Assembly (NCBI GenBank): GCA_046328715.1 | Contig: JAXLWB010000019.1 | Coordinates: forward strand, 99,067-163,066 | DNA: 64,000 nt | Reading direction: 5' to 3' | Origin: JAXLWB01 sp046328715 | Lineage (GTDB): Bacteria > Chloroflexota > Anaerolineae > Caldilineales > Caldilineaceae | Part shown: positions 56,344 through 64,000 of the stretch, one piece after another | How positions within the stretch are numbered: position 1 is the first letter of the stretch | How the letters are laid out: each line of letters starts with the position of its first letter | The notes under the pieces: model-generated | The model's database searches: none | What the model was told of the DNA's origin: nothing | What the model saw: the letters and a program-made list of their open reading frames with translations, nothing else | Translations under genes and position numbers: made by a program

Positions 56344-58371
56344 ATGAGGCTGCTCCGTTTTGTTGGTTTATTAGCAATCATCGCTGTTATTTATTTCGCT
56401 CAGTACATCTTTGATCATGGCACTCTAACGGAGTTTTTTCCTGATTGGTTCCTGGTTAGATTTACCTTTGCCAGCCGTGTTATGCGTTGGCAACCCGATG
56501 ACCTGAATATCCTTGCTTGGGGGGGAGCTGCAGTTGCTTCCATCTTCTTTGGATTGATTGCCCCCGCTTGGCCCAGCACACAAGGGTTGAGTTATGTAGC
56601 ACCGGTTGTGCGCCGAGGGCGGACACCGACTGCGTTGTTTGCAATTGTGGCGATGTGTTTAGCGTTACTGCTGACAACCTTTGTCTTTGCTGGTGTCTCT
56701 CTTCCAATCGAGCCATTTGGAACGCAGGCGGTGTGGTTACTCTCCTCGCTATTTGCCTTGTTTACAGGCTTGCTCCTTAATCGTCCCCGTTCTCTACAGG
56801 TAAGAAACATCACCTCCTCCAACCCAGAACGTAGTTGGCTTCTTGTTATTTTTGTCTTGATTGGCGCCGGTTTTCTCTTCTCATTTAACCTGCTTGAACT
56901 CCCTCCCTCGATTGCGCGAGAAATTGCAAACTACGGATTGCAAGCACAGGCAACGTTCCATGACAAGGCAATTCCTGATTTGCTGGTGACAGGGATAGCA
57001 GGTCGCCCTTTGCTGACTACCTTACTAACAGCCATCGTAATTCGCATCACAGGAGATGTACTGTGGGGAATGCGGGTGGCTGGTGTTGTGGCAGGGGTGT
57101 TGACTGTATTCGCAACCTGGTTGGCGGGATGTGAACTCTTTCGTCGAGCCGCACGTCGCGGGCGACAGGATGAAGTCGTGGAAGATGATGGACGCTTTCC
57201 TGCCTTGATTGCAGCCGCAATCGTTGCAGGCAGTGTGGTAGCGATTCACTTCAGCCGTTTGCCCGTTCTATTGGAGCCGATCTTCTGGGGAACGTTGGGC
57301 GTTTGGGCACTGTTGCGCGGCATGCGTCGTGCCGATTCGTTTGGACTGGCATTATCTGGTTTATTGGCGGGCTACGCTACGTTGCTGGTCCCCTCGGGTA
57401 TGGCGCTCTTGCTGGTCATGTTTATCCTGCTGCTTGCCAGCACCCTCTTTCCCGGATTGGGTTTTCCCAAAGCTATTGCTGAGGCGCGACGTTGGGGATG
57501 GGCAATCTGGTTGCTTGCAGTACTCTGTATGCTTTCCCCTGTGTTACGCATGTGGTTGACTCACCCACAGAGTTTTTGGCTTGATTTTCCGGGACTTGGC
57601 AGTACTTTCTTCCGGAACACACTCGCCAATCTGATTGGCCTGCAGATCAGTTACGACAAGAGTTCACTGTTGGGCTACCCTGGTCACTTTCTACATAGTG
57701 TATTGGCCCCTCTATGGTTGTTGGCGATTGGTGGGTTGTTGCTGAACATTGATCGGGTCCCTGGTTGGGCGTTGACGCTTTGGTTGATCGTCGCAGCCGC
57801 TGTTGCGGCAGCACTTTCTCCGCAGGTCTCATCCTGGCCAGAGTTATTGCCAATCCTGCCAGCATTTGGCCTCGCCGTTGCCTTCACGATCGACCGTATC
57901 CGCGCTACGCTCTTTGATACCTTGGGTGCCTGGATCAATCAGTCGGCGATTTACCTGGGCATTGGTCTGGTCTTGTGGGCCGCACTAGCAAACTGGATTG
58001 CCTATGTTCACTACATTGATACCAGTCGAGATACAGCCAGCGAAATGGCCATTGCTGTACGCAAACTAGACAACGACAGAAAGTTTGTGATTGTGGATAG
58101 TGAAGACGGTCACACGCCGGGATGGGACAATCCAGTATTACAGTTGGTTGAGTCAGAGGCAGGAGCTTCCGAAGCCACCTTGCAGGAACGCTTCCAGTTA
58201 GTTCCGATGACGCAATTGGCAAACACGCTTTCGGCTGGCTCTGTGCTGCTCATTGTGCCAGAGGGAAACAATGCCTTGGCACGTGCGCAAGAGCTTTACC
58301 CCAGTGCAGCTTTGACTGTTGAACGAGACCGCCGGGGAAATCCAGTGCTCTATGTGCTTGAAGTCCAATAA
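56344..58371 (+). CDS. GT39-like polytopic membrane glycosyltransferase
   Basis: 675 residues with about 12 hydrophobic segments spread over residues 1-590 and a soluble C-terminal part. It has the extracytoplasmic-loop acidic pattern of GT-C enzymes (LPPSIAREIANYGLQAQATFHDKAIPDLL, close to the D-E motif region of ArnT/PMT relatives) and IVIRITGDVLWGMRVAGVVAG typical of these proteins. It would transfer a sugar from a polyprenyl phosphate to an exported acceptor. The match is by layout; the acceptor is unknown. Confidence 0.7.
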   Translation: MRLLRFVGLLAIIAVIYFAQYIFDHGTLTEFFPDWFLVRFTFASRVMRWQPDDLNILAWGGAAVASIFFGLIAPAWPSTQGLSYVAPVVRRGRTPTALFAIVAMCLALLLTTFVFAGVSLPIEPFGTQAVWLLSSLFALFTGLLLNRPRSLQVRNITSSNPERSWLLVIFVLIGAGFLFSFNLLELPPSIAREIANYGLQAQATFHDKAIPDLLVTGIAGRPLLTTLLTAIVIRITGDVLWGMRVAGVVAGVLTVFATWLAGCELFRRAARRGRQDEVVEDDGRFPALIAAAIVAGSVVAIHFSRLPVLLEPIFWGTLGVWALLRGMRRADSFGLALSGLLAGYATLLVPSGMALLLVMFILLLASTLFPGLGFPKAIAEARRWGWAIWLLAVLCMLSPVLRMWLTHPQSFWLDFPGLGSTFFRNTLANLIGLQISYDKSSLLGYPGHFLHSVLAPLWLLAIGGLLLNIDRVPGWALTLWLIVAAAVAAALSPQVSSWPELLPILPAFGLAVAFTIDRIRATLFDTLGAWINQSAIYLGIGLVLWAALANWIAYVHYIDTSRDTASEMAIAVRKLDNDRKFVIVDSEDGHTPGWDNPVLQLVESEAGASEATLQERFQLVPMTQLANTLSAGSVLLIVPEGNNALARAQELYPSAALTVERDRRGNPVLYVLEVQ

Positions 58372-58408
58372 GAATGTTTGGCAGTTTGTGCTCCAAGCGG
58401 CACTGAAT

Positions 58409-58438
58409 TTGAGTGAAACGCGGCCATACCGCTATACT
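58409..58438 (+). promoter_or_regulatory. Promoter of secG
   Basis: TTGAGT and TATACT separated by 18 bp, 107 bp upstream of the secG start. Confidence 0.6.
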
Positions 58439-58544
58439 ATGAGCTTGATTTAGTGACAAGTACAGATCGCTGTGTACGGAATTCTTTCTACCGTTCCGAT
58501 CTTTCCATTTGATCTTAGACGTTTGATCTTAGAGGTGTTACACC

Positions 58545-58763
58545 ATGTTTCTGAATTTTCTGATGATTGCTATCATTGTCATCGCAATTGCGCTGATCGG
58601 CCTGGTGCTCGTACAAGGACAGGATGCCGGGTTGGGCACGGTCTTTGGCGGTGGCGATATTTATCGGTCACGCCGTGGGATTGAACGAACCATGTTCAAT
58701 TTGACCTTTCTGCTGGCTGGCATCTTTATGCTTCTTTGTTTGATCGCAGTAACGATAGAATAA
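58545..58763 (+). CDS. secG: Preprotein translocase subunit SecG
   Basis: 72 residues with two membrane helices (about 4-24 and 50-70) and the connecting VLVQGQDAGLGTVFGGGDIYRSRRGIER, the SecG signature. It assists SecYE during protein export. A hairpin follows the stop. It lies between membrane-related genes, each with its own leader. Confidence 0.93.
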   Translation: MFLNFLMIAIIVIAIALIGLVLVQGQDAGLGTVFGGGDIYRSRRGIERTMFNLTFLLAGIFMLLCLIAVTIE

Positions 58764-58778
58764 ATTCACCTTGCATGG

Positions 58779-58816
58779 CAAATGTGAGCTTTTCCGCAAG
58801 GGCATGCTCACATTTG
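58779..58816 (+). terminator. Hairpin after secG
   Basis: CAAATGTGAGC and GCTCACATTTG form an 11-bp stem around a 16-nt loop, 15 bp after the stop codon. Confidence 0.7.
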
Positions 58817-58884
58817 TCGGTGTGTTATGTCCTGGAAATGGGATATGAGCGCCGGGTTGAAAGACAATCTGGCTTCAATTCGTA

Positions 58885-60618
58885 ATGTCTTCCTTTTCAA
58901 GTCGTTCTTCCTCACTTTCCCCAGCCGAATCGATTGGTAAGCATCTACGCTGGCAAATCATCCTTGCTTTGCTCGGTGCGGCTTTGCTTGCTACACTGCT
59001 TGGTTTTTCTGCCTATCAAACGACAACGGTACTTGTGCCTGAGCGCGGCGGTGTCTTTCGCGAGGGAATTGTGGGTAGCCCGCAATATCTCAATCCGCTC
59101 TGGTGTGACAGTGTCGTCTCGGACTTGGACCGCGATTGGTGCGAGCTGATCTACCGTGGTCTGACAAAAATTGACAAGAGCGGCAGGATTCAACCGGAAA
59201 TTGCCGAGAGCTGGAAGATCGAAGCGGATCGTGTTTATACCTTTAAGCTGAAAACTGACCAATATTGGGATGATGGCGAGCAGGTGACCGCCGACGATGT
59301 ATTGTACACGGTTCGCTTGGCGCAAAATCCAAATGCCTCTGTTCCGCCCGAGTTGAGCGTCATCTGGCAGACCGTTACACCGGAAAAGCTGGGTGATTTT
59401 GAAGTCCGTTTCACCCTTAATCAACCGCTTGCGCCCTTTATGGATTACACTTCGATTGGTTTGCTGCCAGCACATATCTTTGCCAACAAACCGATCAATG
59501 AAGTGACATCAGCCCTGAACATGATCCCAGTAGGGAATGGTCGTTTTAAGGTCGATCAAATGACATCTGACCATTTTCAGTTGTCACCCAATCCCTTTTA
59601 CACAGGCAAATTACCGTATCTCACCGGGCTAGAATTGTGGTTTTACCCGGAGTACTTCAGTTTGTTCACTGCCTTCAATGATGGCAAGCTCGATGGCATG
59701 AGCCGCATTCGCGAACAAGATTTGCCGACACTCGGTCAGCGCAGTAATGTTCAACTTTTTTCAAGTGAACGCTCCGAATATTTATGCGTGATCTTGAATC
59801 TGCGTAGTGATAACGTGCCCTTTTTCAAAGATAAAAAGGTGCGCCAAGCGTTGTTGATGGGGATTGATCGAGAAAAGTTGATCGAGCAGATAGCCAACGG
59901 ACAAGGCATTATTGCCAATAGTCCGATTTTGCCAGAAAGTTGGGCCTACGACCCAGATGTTCCCCAATATCCATATAGTCCCAGCCAGGCCATACAGATG
60001 CTAGAACAGGATGGGTGGGTTGATTCCAACGGCGATGGAATTCGCGAAAAAGATGGTAAGCCGCTCCAATTTCAATTACTGACAAACGACAGCAGCCAAC
60101 TACGCATCGATCTGATCAAGCGGATCGCTGAAGATTGGAAACAGTTGGGCGTCTTAGCCGTAGTGACACCAGTGGAATTTAGCGGGTTGGTCAACGATTT
60201 TCTAGTACCGCGTCGCTTCGATGCTGTCCTCCTGGAATGGGAAATTACCGGCGACCCCGACCCGCTCGATCTCTGGCACAGCTCACAGGCGGAAGGCAGC
60301 GGCTCCAACTATGGTGGATGGTCAAACCCACAGGCCGATGAGTTGATGGAGCAGGCACGTACCACAACCGACGAGGCCAAACGGATTAAGCTGTATCATC
60401 AGTTTCAAGAGATCTTTGCCGATGAAACGCCTGCGCTGCTGCTCTATTACCCGGTCTATACTTATGCTGTGAGTAGCCGTATTCACAACGTTCAAATTGA
60501 TTCACTAAACCGGCCTGCAGAACGTTTTGAAACCTTTGCCGATTGGTATATCAACACCCGTCGTATCCCAGCCAATCAGGCACCTGCCAACGCGCCCCCT
60601 ACGCCACCTGGATCCTGA
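58885..60618 (+). CDS. ABC transporter substrate-binding protein, peptide/nickel family 5
   Basis: 577 residues. An N-terminal membrane helix (about 24-46) anchors it outside the cell; there is no lipobox. The family 5 features are FREGIVGSPQYLNPL, YTFKLKTDQYWDDGEQVTADDVLYTV and FRTAFNDGKLDG-like loops, with a C-terminal ALLLYYPVYTYAVSSRIHNVQ. It binds peptides or other solutes and delivers them to a permease that is not in this window. The tail is Pro/Ala-rich. Confidence 0.92.
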   Translation: MSSFSSRSSSLSPAESIGKHLRWQIILALLGAALLATLLGFSAYQTTTVLVPERGGVFREGIVGSPQYLNPLWCDSVVSDLDRDWCELIYRGLTKIDKSGRIQPEIAESWKIEADRVYTFKLKTDQYWDDGEQVTADDVLYTVRLAQNPNASVPPELSVIWQTVTPEKLGDFEVRFTLNQPLAPFMDYTSIGLLPAHIFANKPINEVTSALNMIPVGNGRFKVDQMTSDHFQLSPNPFYTGKLPYLTGLELWFYPEYFSLFTAFNDGKLDGMSRIREQDLPTLGQRSNVQLFSSERSEYLCVILNLRSDNVPFFKDKKVRQALLMGIDREKLIEQIANGQGIIANSPILPESWAYDPDVPQYPYSPSQAIQMLEQDGWVDSNGDGIREKDGKPLQFQLLTNDSSQLRIDLIKRIAEDWKQLGVLAVVTPVEFSGLVNDFLVPRRFDAVLLEWEITGDPDPLDLWHSSQAEGSGSNYGGWSNPQADELMEQARTTTDEAKRIKLYHQFQEIFADETPALLLYYPVYTYAVSSRIHNVQIDSLNRPAERFETFADWYINTRRIPANQAPANAPPTPPGS

Positions 60619-60645
60619 TTGTTAGCACTTTGCTGATCTACTAAT

Positions 60646-60674
60646 TTGACAGTACGAGGCCGAAATGTTATAGT
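60646..60674 (+). promoter_or_regulatory. Consensus promoter of tRNA-Leu
   Basis: TTGACA, exactly 17 bp, TATAGT; the tRNA starts 22 bp after the -10 element. Confidence 0.9.
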
Positions 60675-60695
60675 CTCACAGCAATCGAATAACTT

Positions 60696-60779
60696 GCCGC
60701 AGTGGCGGAATTGGCAGACGCGCCACGTTCAGGGCGTGGTGGGCACTAGCCCATGGGGGTTCAAGTCCCTCCTGCGGCA
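60696..60779 (+). tRNA. tRNA-Leu (CAG)
   Basis: Acceptor GCCGCAG/CTGCGGC, anticodon stem CCACG/CGTGG around TTCAGGG, so the anticodon is CAG. A long variable arm (class II) is present and the T-loop is GGTTCAAGTC. The CCA end is not encoded. Confidence 0.97.
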
Positions 60780-60785
60780 CTTGGA

Positions 60786-60810
60786 GGAGACTGATAAAGT
60801 CTCCTTTTTT
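60786..60810 (+). terminator. Terminator after tRNA-Leu
   Basis: GGAGACT and AGTCTCC pair over a 5-nt loop, followed by TTTTTT. Confidence 0.92.
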
Positions 60811-60857
60811 GTTTCTTAGAACCAGTAATCGTTACTCACTTTATTGTTAGCTTAGCT

Positions 60858-60952
60858 AGTAGACACGCTCTTTAAACATTGCACAATCTTCTGCAGAATC
60901 CAACCCTTGGAGATTGTGCAATGTTTAAGTGTCATTGCTATAAGAAAATTCG
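60858..60952. repeat. AGATTGTGC repeat element (copy B)
   Basis: The dyad CATTGCACAATCT and AGATTGTGCAATG can pair; flanking TAGTAGACACG and TAAGAAAATTCG match copy A at 47410. It contains GGAG followed after eight bases by an ATG at 60921 that opens the next gene. Confidence 0.8.
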
Positions 60953-61373
60953 AATGTTACCAGCTCAACCTACAGTCGTAAAGCGCTCACGCAGCATACG
61001 TCCCTTGCTCTTTACTTTATTGGTATTGTGCCTTCTGATTTTGGCAAACTATGTGGGTCGATTACGCAGTTTGTCGCAACTTGATCAGCAAATCGCATCC
61101 GCCCAGGTGAGTGTGGAGCAGGCTACGGCTCGGCAACAGATGTTGCTGGATCAACGCGCACGCCAACAGGATAGTTCCACGGACACAGTCGATCAAGCAG
61201 CACGTCGCGATCTAGATATGCTCAAGCCTGGAGATTATGCCTATACTGTACTAGAAGCAGCGACTCCTGCCGCTGAGGTCGTATCTGAGGAGCAACCTGA
61301 TTCAAAATCCCTGCGATTAACTCCCATCAAGCCGATTTGGAAACAATGGTTTGACTTGCTGGTGCCAGGGTAA
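60921..61373 (+). CDS. DivIC/FtsB-like septum formation initiator protein
   Basis: 150 residues when started at ATG 60921 (GGAG eight bases upstream, inside the repeat); an alternative start is ATG 60954 giving 139 residues, with no RBS. One membrane helix (LLFTLLVLCLLILANYVG) is followed by a coiled coil (LRSLSQLDQQIASAQVSVEQATARQQM) and an acidic DLDMLKPGDYAYTVLE segment, the DivIC/FtsL/FtsB plan. It likely belongs to the division septum. The C-terminal tail is short. Confidence 0.7.
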   Translation: MFKCHCYKKIRMLPAQPTVVKRSRSIRPLLFTLLVLCLLILANYVGRLRSLSQLDQQIASAQVSVEQATARQQMLLDQRARQQDSSTDTVDQAARRDLDMLKPGDYAYTVLEAATPAAEVVSEEQPDSKSLRLTPIKPIWKQWFDLLVPG

Positions 61374-61528
61374 ACAGCTTCAAACGATTGCTGAATTTCG
61401 GTTCAATCATCCAAGTTTCAGAGCACAATAGGGATGTGTTGTACCAAGCCACAATTTTTCAAACATAACAAGTATTCATTCGTAACCGCCGCCAGCACAA
61501 ATTGCAAGCAAATTGTACTTTATCATAT

Positions 61529-61557
61529 TTGACCTAGCGTCTAGTAAGTGCTATACT
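61529..61557 (+). promoter_or_regulatory. Consensus promoter of tRNA-fMet
   Basis: TTGACC, 17 bp, TATACT; the tRNA starts 12 bp after the -10 element. It probably drives both tRNA-fMet and the tRNA-Met that follows. Confidence 0.85.
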
Positions 61558-61568
61558 TCATAAATCAA

Positions 61569-61640
<72 letters not shown>

Positions 61641-61645
61641 CCTTA

Positions 61646-61674
61646 GCCGCTCGTCAAATGATTTGACGGGCGGC
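61646..61674 (+). terminator. Hairpin between tRNA genes
   Basis: GCCGCTCGTCAAAT and ATTTGACGGGCGGC pair with one G-U; no U-tract follows, so it may be a processing signal or weak terminator. Confidence 0.5.
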
Positions 61675-61696
61675 TTCACTGTCACCTCCCAATCAC

Positions 61697-61770
61697 GGCG
61701 ACGTAGCTCAGTTGGCCAGAGCGAGGAGCTCATAATTCCTAGGTCACTGGTTCGATCCCAGTCGTCGCCA
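61697..61770 (+). tRNA. tRNA-Met (CAT), elongator
   Basis: Acceptor GGCGACG/CGTCGCC, D-arm GCTC..GAGC, anticodon stem AGGAG/TTCCT around CTCATAA (anticodon CAT), T-arm ACTGG/CCAGT. The G1:C72 acceptor excludes initiator function. It resembles elongator tRNA-Met; a lysidine-modified tRNA-Ile is possible but less likely from the acceptor stem. Confidence 0.9.
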
Positions 61771-61790
61771 CCTGATAGAAGATTTTGATA

Positions 61791-61827
61791 AAGCAGCCAT
61801 CGGTATGTGTAGATGGCTGCTTTTTTG
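61791..61827 (+). terminator. Terminator after the tRNA pair
   Basis: AAAGCAGCCATC and GATGGCTGCTTT form a 12-bp stem followed by TTTT. Confidence 0.9.
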
Positions 61828-62392
61828 TTGCCCTTACGTAGAGAGATAAAATTTGTGACCAATACTGTGGCTCACATAGGTTATCTGCATGCTATAGCGG
61901 GTATTGTCACTTTTATGGGGTCACTCTCTAGGCCATCTTATTTCATTCGACGTTTAACCCACGTGAACTCCACGTTTGCAGTTATCACAAGAAAATGGGT
62001 AGCGCTTCTTTGTCCGTTCCATGAATGATCCTCTCTAACCCTCAAGCGAAACAATTGCAAACTTGCCCGCTGTCGTGTTGACAGTAGAACCAACAACAAA
62101 TACCACCCCGTAGCATCACCAAGATCGGATGTAGTGGTCTTAGCTGACCATGCCAGAAACGAAGCGCCACCATTGGCTTTGGCGAAACAACATCCCTGGC
62201 AGCGAACTAGGTTTAATCTCCGCAGCAAAAGTGTTACAATTTAGCACAGCTAATCCCAGCCAAATCTAACAGTTATACTGATGCTCTGCACACAGGTACA
62301 CTTTGATACTGCAAAAAGTGTACCTGCGTGGCAACCGCTGTATATAATTCTTTCATTTAGCCGCAGCCGTAACTAGAAAGGAGATGGATCGC
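61828..62392. other. Gap upstream of the Gfo/Idh/MocA gene
   Basis: No gene in this 565-bp gap. It contains copy B of the GATGCTCTGCAC element and a half-like AAAAGTGTTAC segment around 62227-62240. Confidence 0.5.
62274..62345. repeat. GATGCTCTGCAC palindromic element (copy B)
   Basis: Inner stem AGGTACACTTT (62294-62304) and AAAGTGTACCT (62315-62325) is perfect; outer TATACTG and GCTGTATA are inverted. It lies 47 bp upstream of the start of the oxidoreductase gene. Confidence 0.75.
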
Positions 62393-63475
62393 ATGAAGAG
62401 CGTCAAAGCAGCGTTGCTCGGTATTGAACATCCGCACTCGCTCTCCCACCTGGGCACTTTGCAATCCCTGCCTGAAGTCAACGAAATTCTATTGTGGGAC
62501 GAAAATCCGCAGGCATTGGCCGAGGCGGTTGCCAAACAGGGAGCCAAGGTCAGCGCCACCTTTACCGATCTCGACCAATTGCTGGCAGATGAGGATCTCT
62601 TCTTCGTGATCGCCGCCCTACGTAACGATTTGGGGCCAGATATCTTCATTCGCACGCTGGAAGCTGGCAAACATCTGCTGGCCGAAAAGCCGATCGGTCG
62701 CAATGCTGCCGACACAGCTCGGGTAATCGCAGTTGCCGAACGAACGGGATCACGCCTGGCTGTCTGCTATCAAAACCGTGCATTGCCTGCCATCCAAACC
62801 ATCCGCCAACTGATCGGCGAAGGGCTGATTGGTCCGCTGATCTCGGTCGAGATGCGCATGATCACCACGCAGGTACAGTTTCGCAATCCCAAACACTGGC
62901 TCTTCAACCATGCCTATGCGGGCGGCGGCATCCTCTCCTGGCTGGGCTGCCATTACCTGGATATCATGCGCTATGTAACCGGCGATGAAATCATCTCGGT
63001 CAGTGCCGAGGTAGCAACACGCAGCGGCGAGGCAATTGATGTGGAGGATGCGGCGACGCTCTCTCTGCGTTTTCGGTCGGGTGCCGTTGGCTCGCTCCAT
63101 GCTGGCTACATGATGGCGCTGAGCGGTGGCGGCTATCACAACAAGGCAGGCTACGATAGTTATGCCGGTTTTAACGGTCGGCTGGGGCGCATCACGTGGA
63201 ATACTTCAGGCTCACCGACTCGTATTTACGTCGAGAGTATCCATCCCGCCTGGGCCGACCAACCGCAACGCACCCTGGAACTGCCAATTGCCGAATCACC
63301 AGCCTATGGCGGCGTTCCGGGCGAACAATTTGTGCGCGCCTTTATCCTGGCTGCCCAAGGACAAGGTACGGCATGGACGACGGGCGAGGATGCGCTGCAA
63401 GTGGCGCGCATTGTCGATGCTGCCTATGAGTCAAGTCGTAGCGGGCGGCGGATAGAGCTTGCAAACAAAGGATAG
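62393..63475 (+). CDS. Gfo/Idh/MocA-family oxidoreductase
   Basis: 360 residues from ATG 62393; the earlier ATG at 62384 overlaps the AGGAG that serves the later start. The Rossmann loop is atypical (ALLGIEHPHSLSHLG, with E-H-P-H in place of G-x-G-x-x-G). AEKPIGRNA gives the EKP motif, GCHYLDIMRYVTGDE the H-x-x-D substrate region. Such enzymes oxidise or reduce sugars or inositols with NAD(P). The next gene, an enolase-superfamily member, follows after four bases, so a sugar-acid pathway operon is likely. Confidence 0.92.
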   Translation: MKSVKAALLGIEHPHSLSHLGTLQSLPEVNEILLWDENPQALAEAVAKQGAKVSATFTDLDQLLADEDLFFVIAALRNDLGPDIFIRTLEAGKHLLAEKPIGRNAADTARVIAVAERTGSRLAVCYQNRALPAIQTIRQLIGEGLIGPLISVEMRMITTQVQFRNPKHWLFNHAYAGGGILSWLGCHYLDIMRYVTGDEIISVSAEVATRSGEAIDVEDAATLSLRFRSGAVGSLHAGYMMALSGGGYHNKAGYDSYAGFNGRLGRITWNTSGSPTRIYVESIHPAWADQPQRTLELPIAESPAYGGVPGEQFVRAFILAAQGQGTAWTTGEDALQVARIVDAAYESSRSGRRIELANKG

Positions 63476-63479
63476 TCTT

Positions 63480-64000
63480 ATGAAGATCAAAGAGGTCCAG
63501 GCTTTTGAACTGGACTTGACGCTACAACCCACGACCGTACCGCGCACGGCGAGTCGGTCAGAGACAGTCAAGATGACACGCCCGGTGGCGCGCTATCCAG
63601 GAAAGTTGGGGCACCCGGACTGGAAGCGGGCAGCTTGTATCGTGACCGCAGAAGATGGAACTTGGGGTTTTGGCATCACCGTACATGGTGGACCGGTGGT
63701 GCGCATTATCAACGATCAATTTGCGCCAGCCCTGCTTGGTGAAAATTGTATGGCAACCGAAAAGCTGTGGGACATGATGGTTCGCATGTCAGCTCCCTAC
63801 GGCGGCGGATTGGCGAGTTATGCAATCAGCGCGGTGGATGTGGCACTTTGGGATCTCAAAGGCAAATTATTGGGGCGACCGGTCTACGAGTTGCTTGGCG
63901 GGCCACAGAAGGAAAAGATCTTTTGTTACGCCACCGGTTTTGATACGGAATGGTATCTCGAATTAGGCTTTAAAGCGACCAAGATTTTCACGCCTTATGG
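63480..64000 (+). CDS. Enolase-superfamily L-rhamnonate dehydratase-like protein (partial, 5' end)
   Basis: The ATG at 63480 lies four bases after the oxidoreductase stop; the frame runs off the window after about 173 residues. The N-terminal capping domain has the MR-group pattern MKIKEVQAFELDL and KRAACIVTAEDGTWGFGI; SAPYGGGLASYAISAVDVALWDLKGKLLGRPVYELLGG is the usual bridge to the barrel. Similarity to rhamnonate dehydratases (HPDWKRAA..) is by recognition only. Catalytic residues lie beyond the window. Confidence 0.85.
   Translation, partial: MKIKEVQAFELDLTLQPTTVPRTASRSETVKMTRPVARYPGKLGHPDWKRAACIVTAEDGTWGFGITVHGGPVVRIINDQFAPALLGENCMATEKLWDMMVRMSAPYGGGLASYAISAVDVALWDLKGKLLGRPVYELLGGPQKEKIFCYATGFDTEWYLELGFKATKIFTPY

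Noticed and set aside
61697..61770. tRNA-Ile2 (lysidine CAT) reading
   Set aside because: The acceptor and T arms resemble elongator tRNA-Met more; kept as a remote alternative in the feature.

Overview
The window looks like a chromosomal piece of an aerobic, heterotrophic member of the Chloroflexota (a Caldilinea/Anaerolineae-like lineage is my best guess; no rRNA is present to confirm it). The reasons are a complete alternative complex III cluster followed by a caa3-type oxidase whose subunit I carries the YSHPAVY signature of A2-type oxidases, many sugar-acid catabolic genes, low-complexity Thr/Pro/Glu secreted proteins, and intergenic DNA packed with short palindromic elements and 7-8 bp tandem repeats. 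Ordinary genes are moderately G+C-rich; the defence genes at about 8.4-10.2 and 11.8-12.5 kb are visibly A+T-rich.

Layout. 0-4.2 kb: small-molecule catabolism (PhyH-type dioxygenase, SDR, enolase-superfamily dehydratase, EamA transporter). 4.4-14.6 kb: an accessory island with a DUF3800 protein, a beta-helix lipoprotein, three toxin-antitoxin pairs, and a broken defence locus. In that locus an intact nurA and a herA cut just before its expected P-loop are separated by an IS3-family element from the C-terminal part of a DruA/DUF4338 gene. Two decayed copies of the start of the mannonate-dehydratase gene lie between the toxin-antitoxin cassettes. 14.7-21.5 kb: mannonate dehydratase-like gene, DUF2243 protein and a three-subunit molybdenum hydroxylase of PaoABC type.

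22.4-35.9 kb: the respiratory block, actABCDE, actF, a small membrane protein, SCO1, then oxidase subunits II, I, III and IV. Quinol electrons would pass from alternative complex III through cytochrome c domains to the CuA/cytochrome c subunit and then to oxygen. 36-44.2 kb: tyrosine phosphatase, a 900-residue UxaA/GarD-type dehydratase with an internally duplicated catalytic region, quinone oxidoreductase, glycosyltransferase, methyltransferase and a uracil-DNA glycosylase lacking the usual Fe-S cysteines. 44.8-47.4 kb: two secreted low-complexity proteins, one Thr/Pro/Glu-rich and one Asn/Gln-rich. 48-58.8 kb: metallophosphoesterase, hydroxyisobutyrate dehydrogenase-like enzyme, MFS exporter with a DNA-binding regulator and a perfect 40-bp palindrome, methyltransferase, recN, tatA, a GT39-like membrane protein and secG. 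58.9-64 kb: peptide-binding lipoprotein-like protein, tRNA-Leu(CAG), a DivIC/FtsB-like protein, tRNA-fMet, tRNA-Met, a Gfo/Idh/MocA oxidoreductase and the start of another enolase-superfamily dehydratase.

The strongest candidates for something undescribed are the nurA-herA-(IS)-druA arrangement, the repeated gene heads around toxin-antitoxin cassettes, and several small palindromic repeat families. One of these families (56.13 and 62.27 kb) shows compensatory base changes in its stem, and another (47.41 and 60.86 kb) appears to donate a ribosome-binding site and start codon to a gene. All function calls rest on reading motifs by eye; no database search was run.
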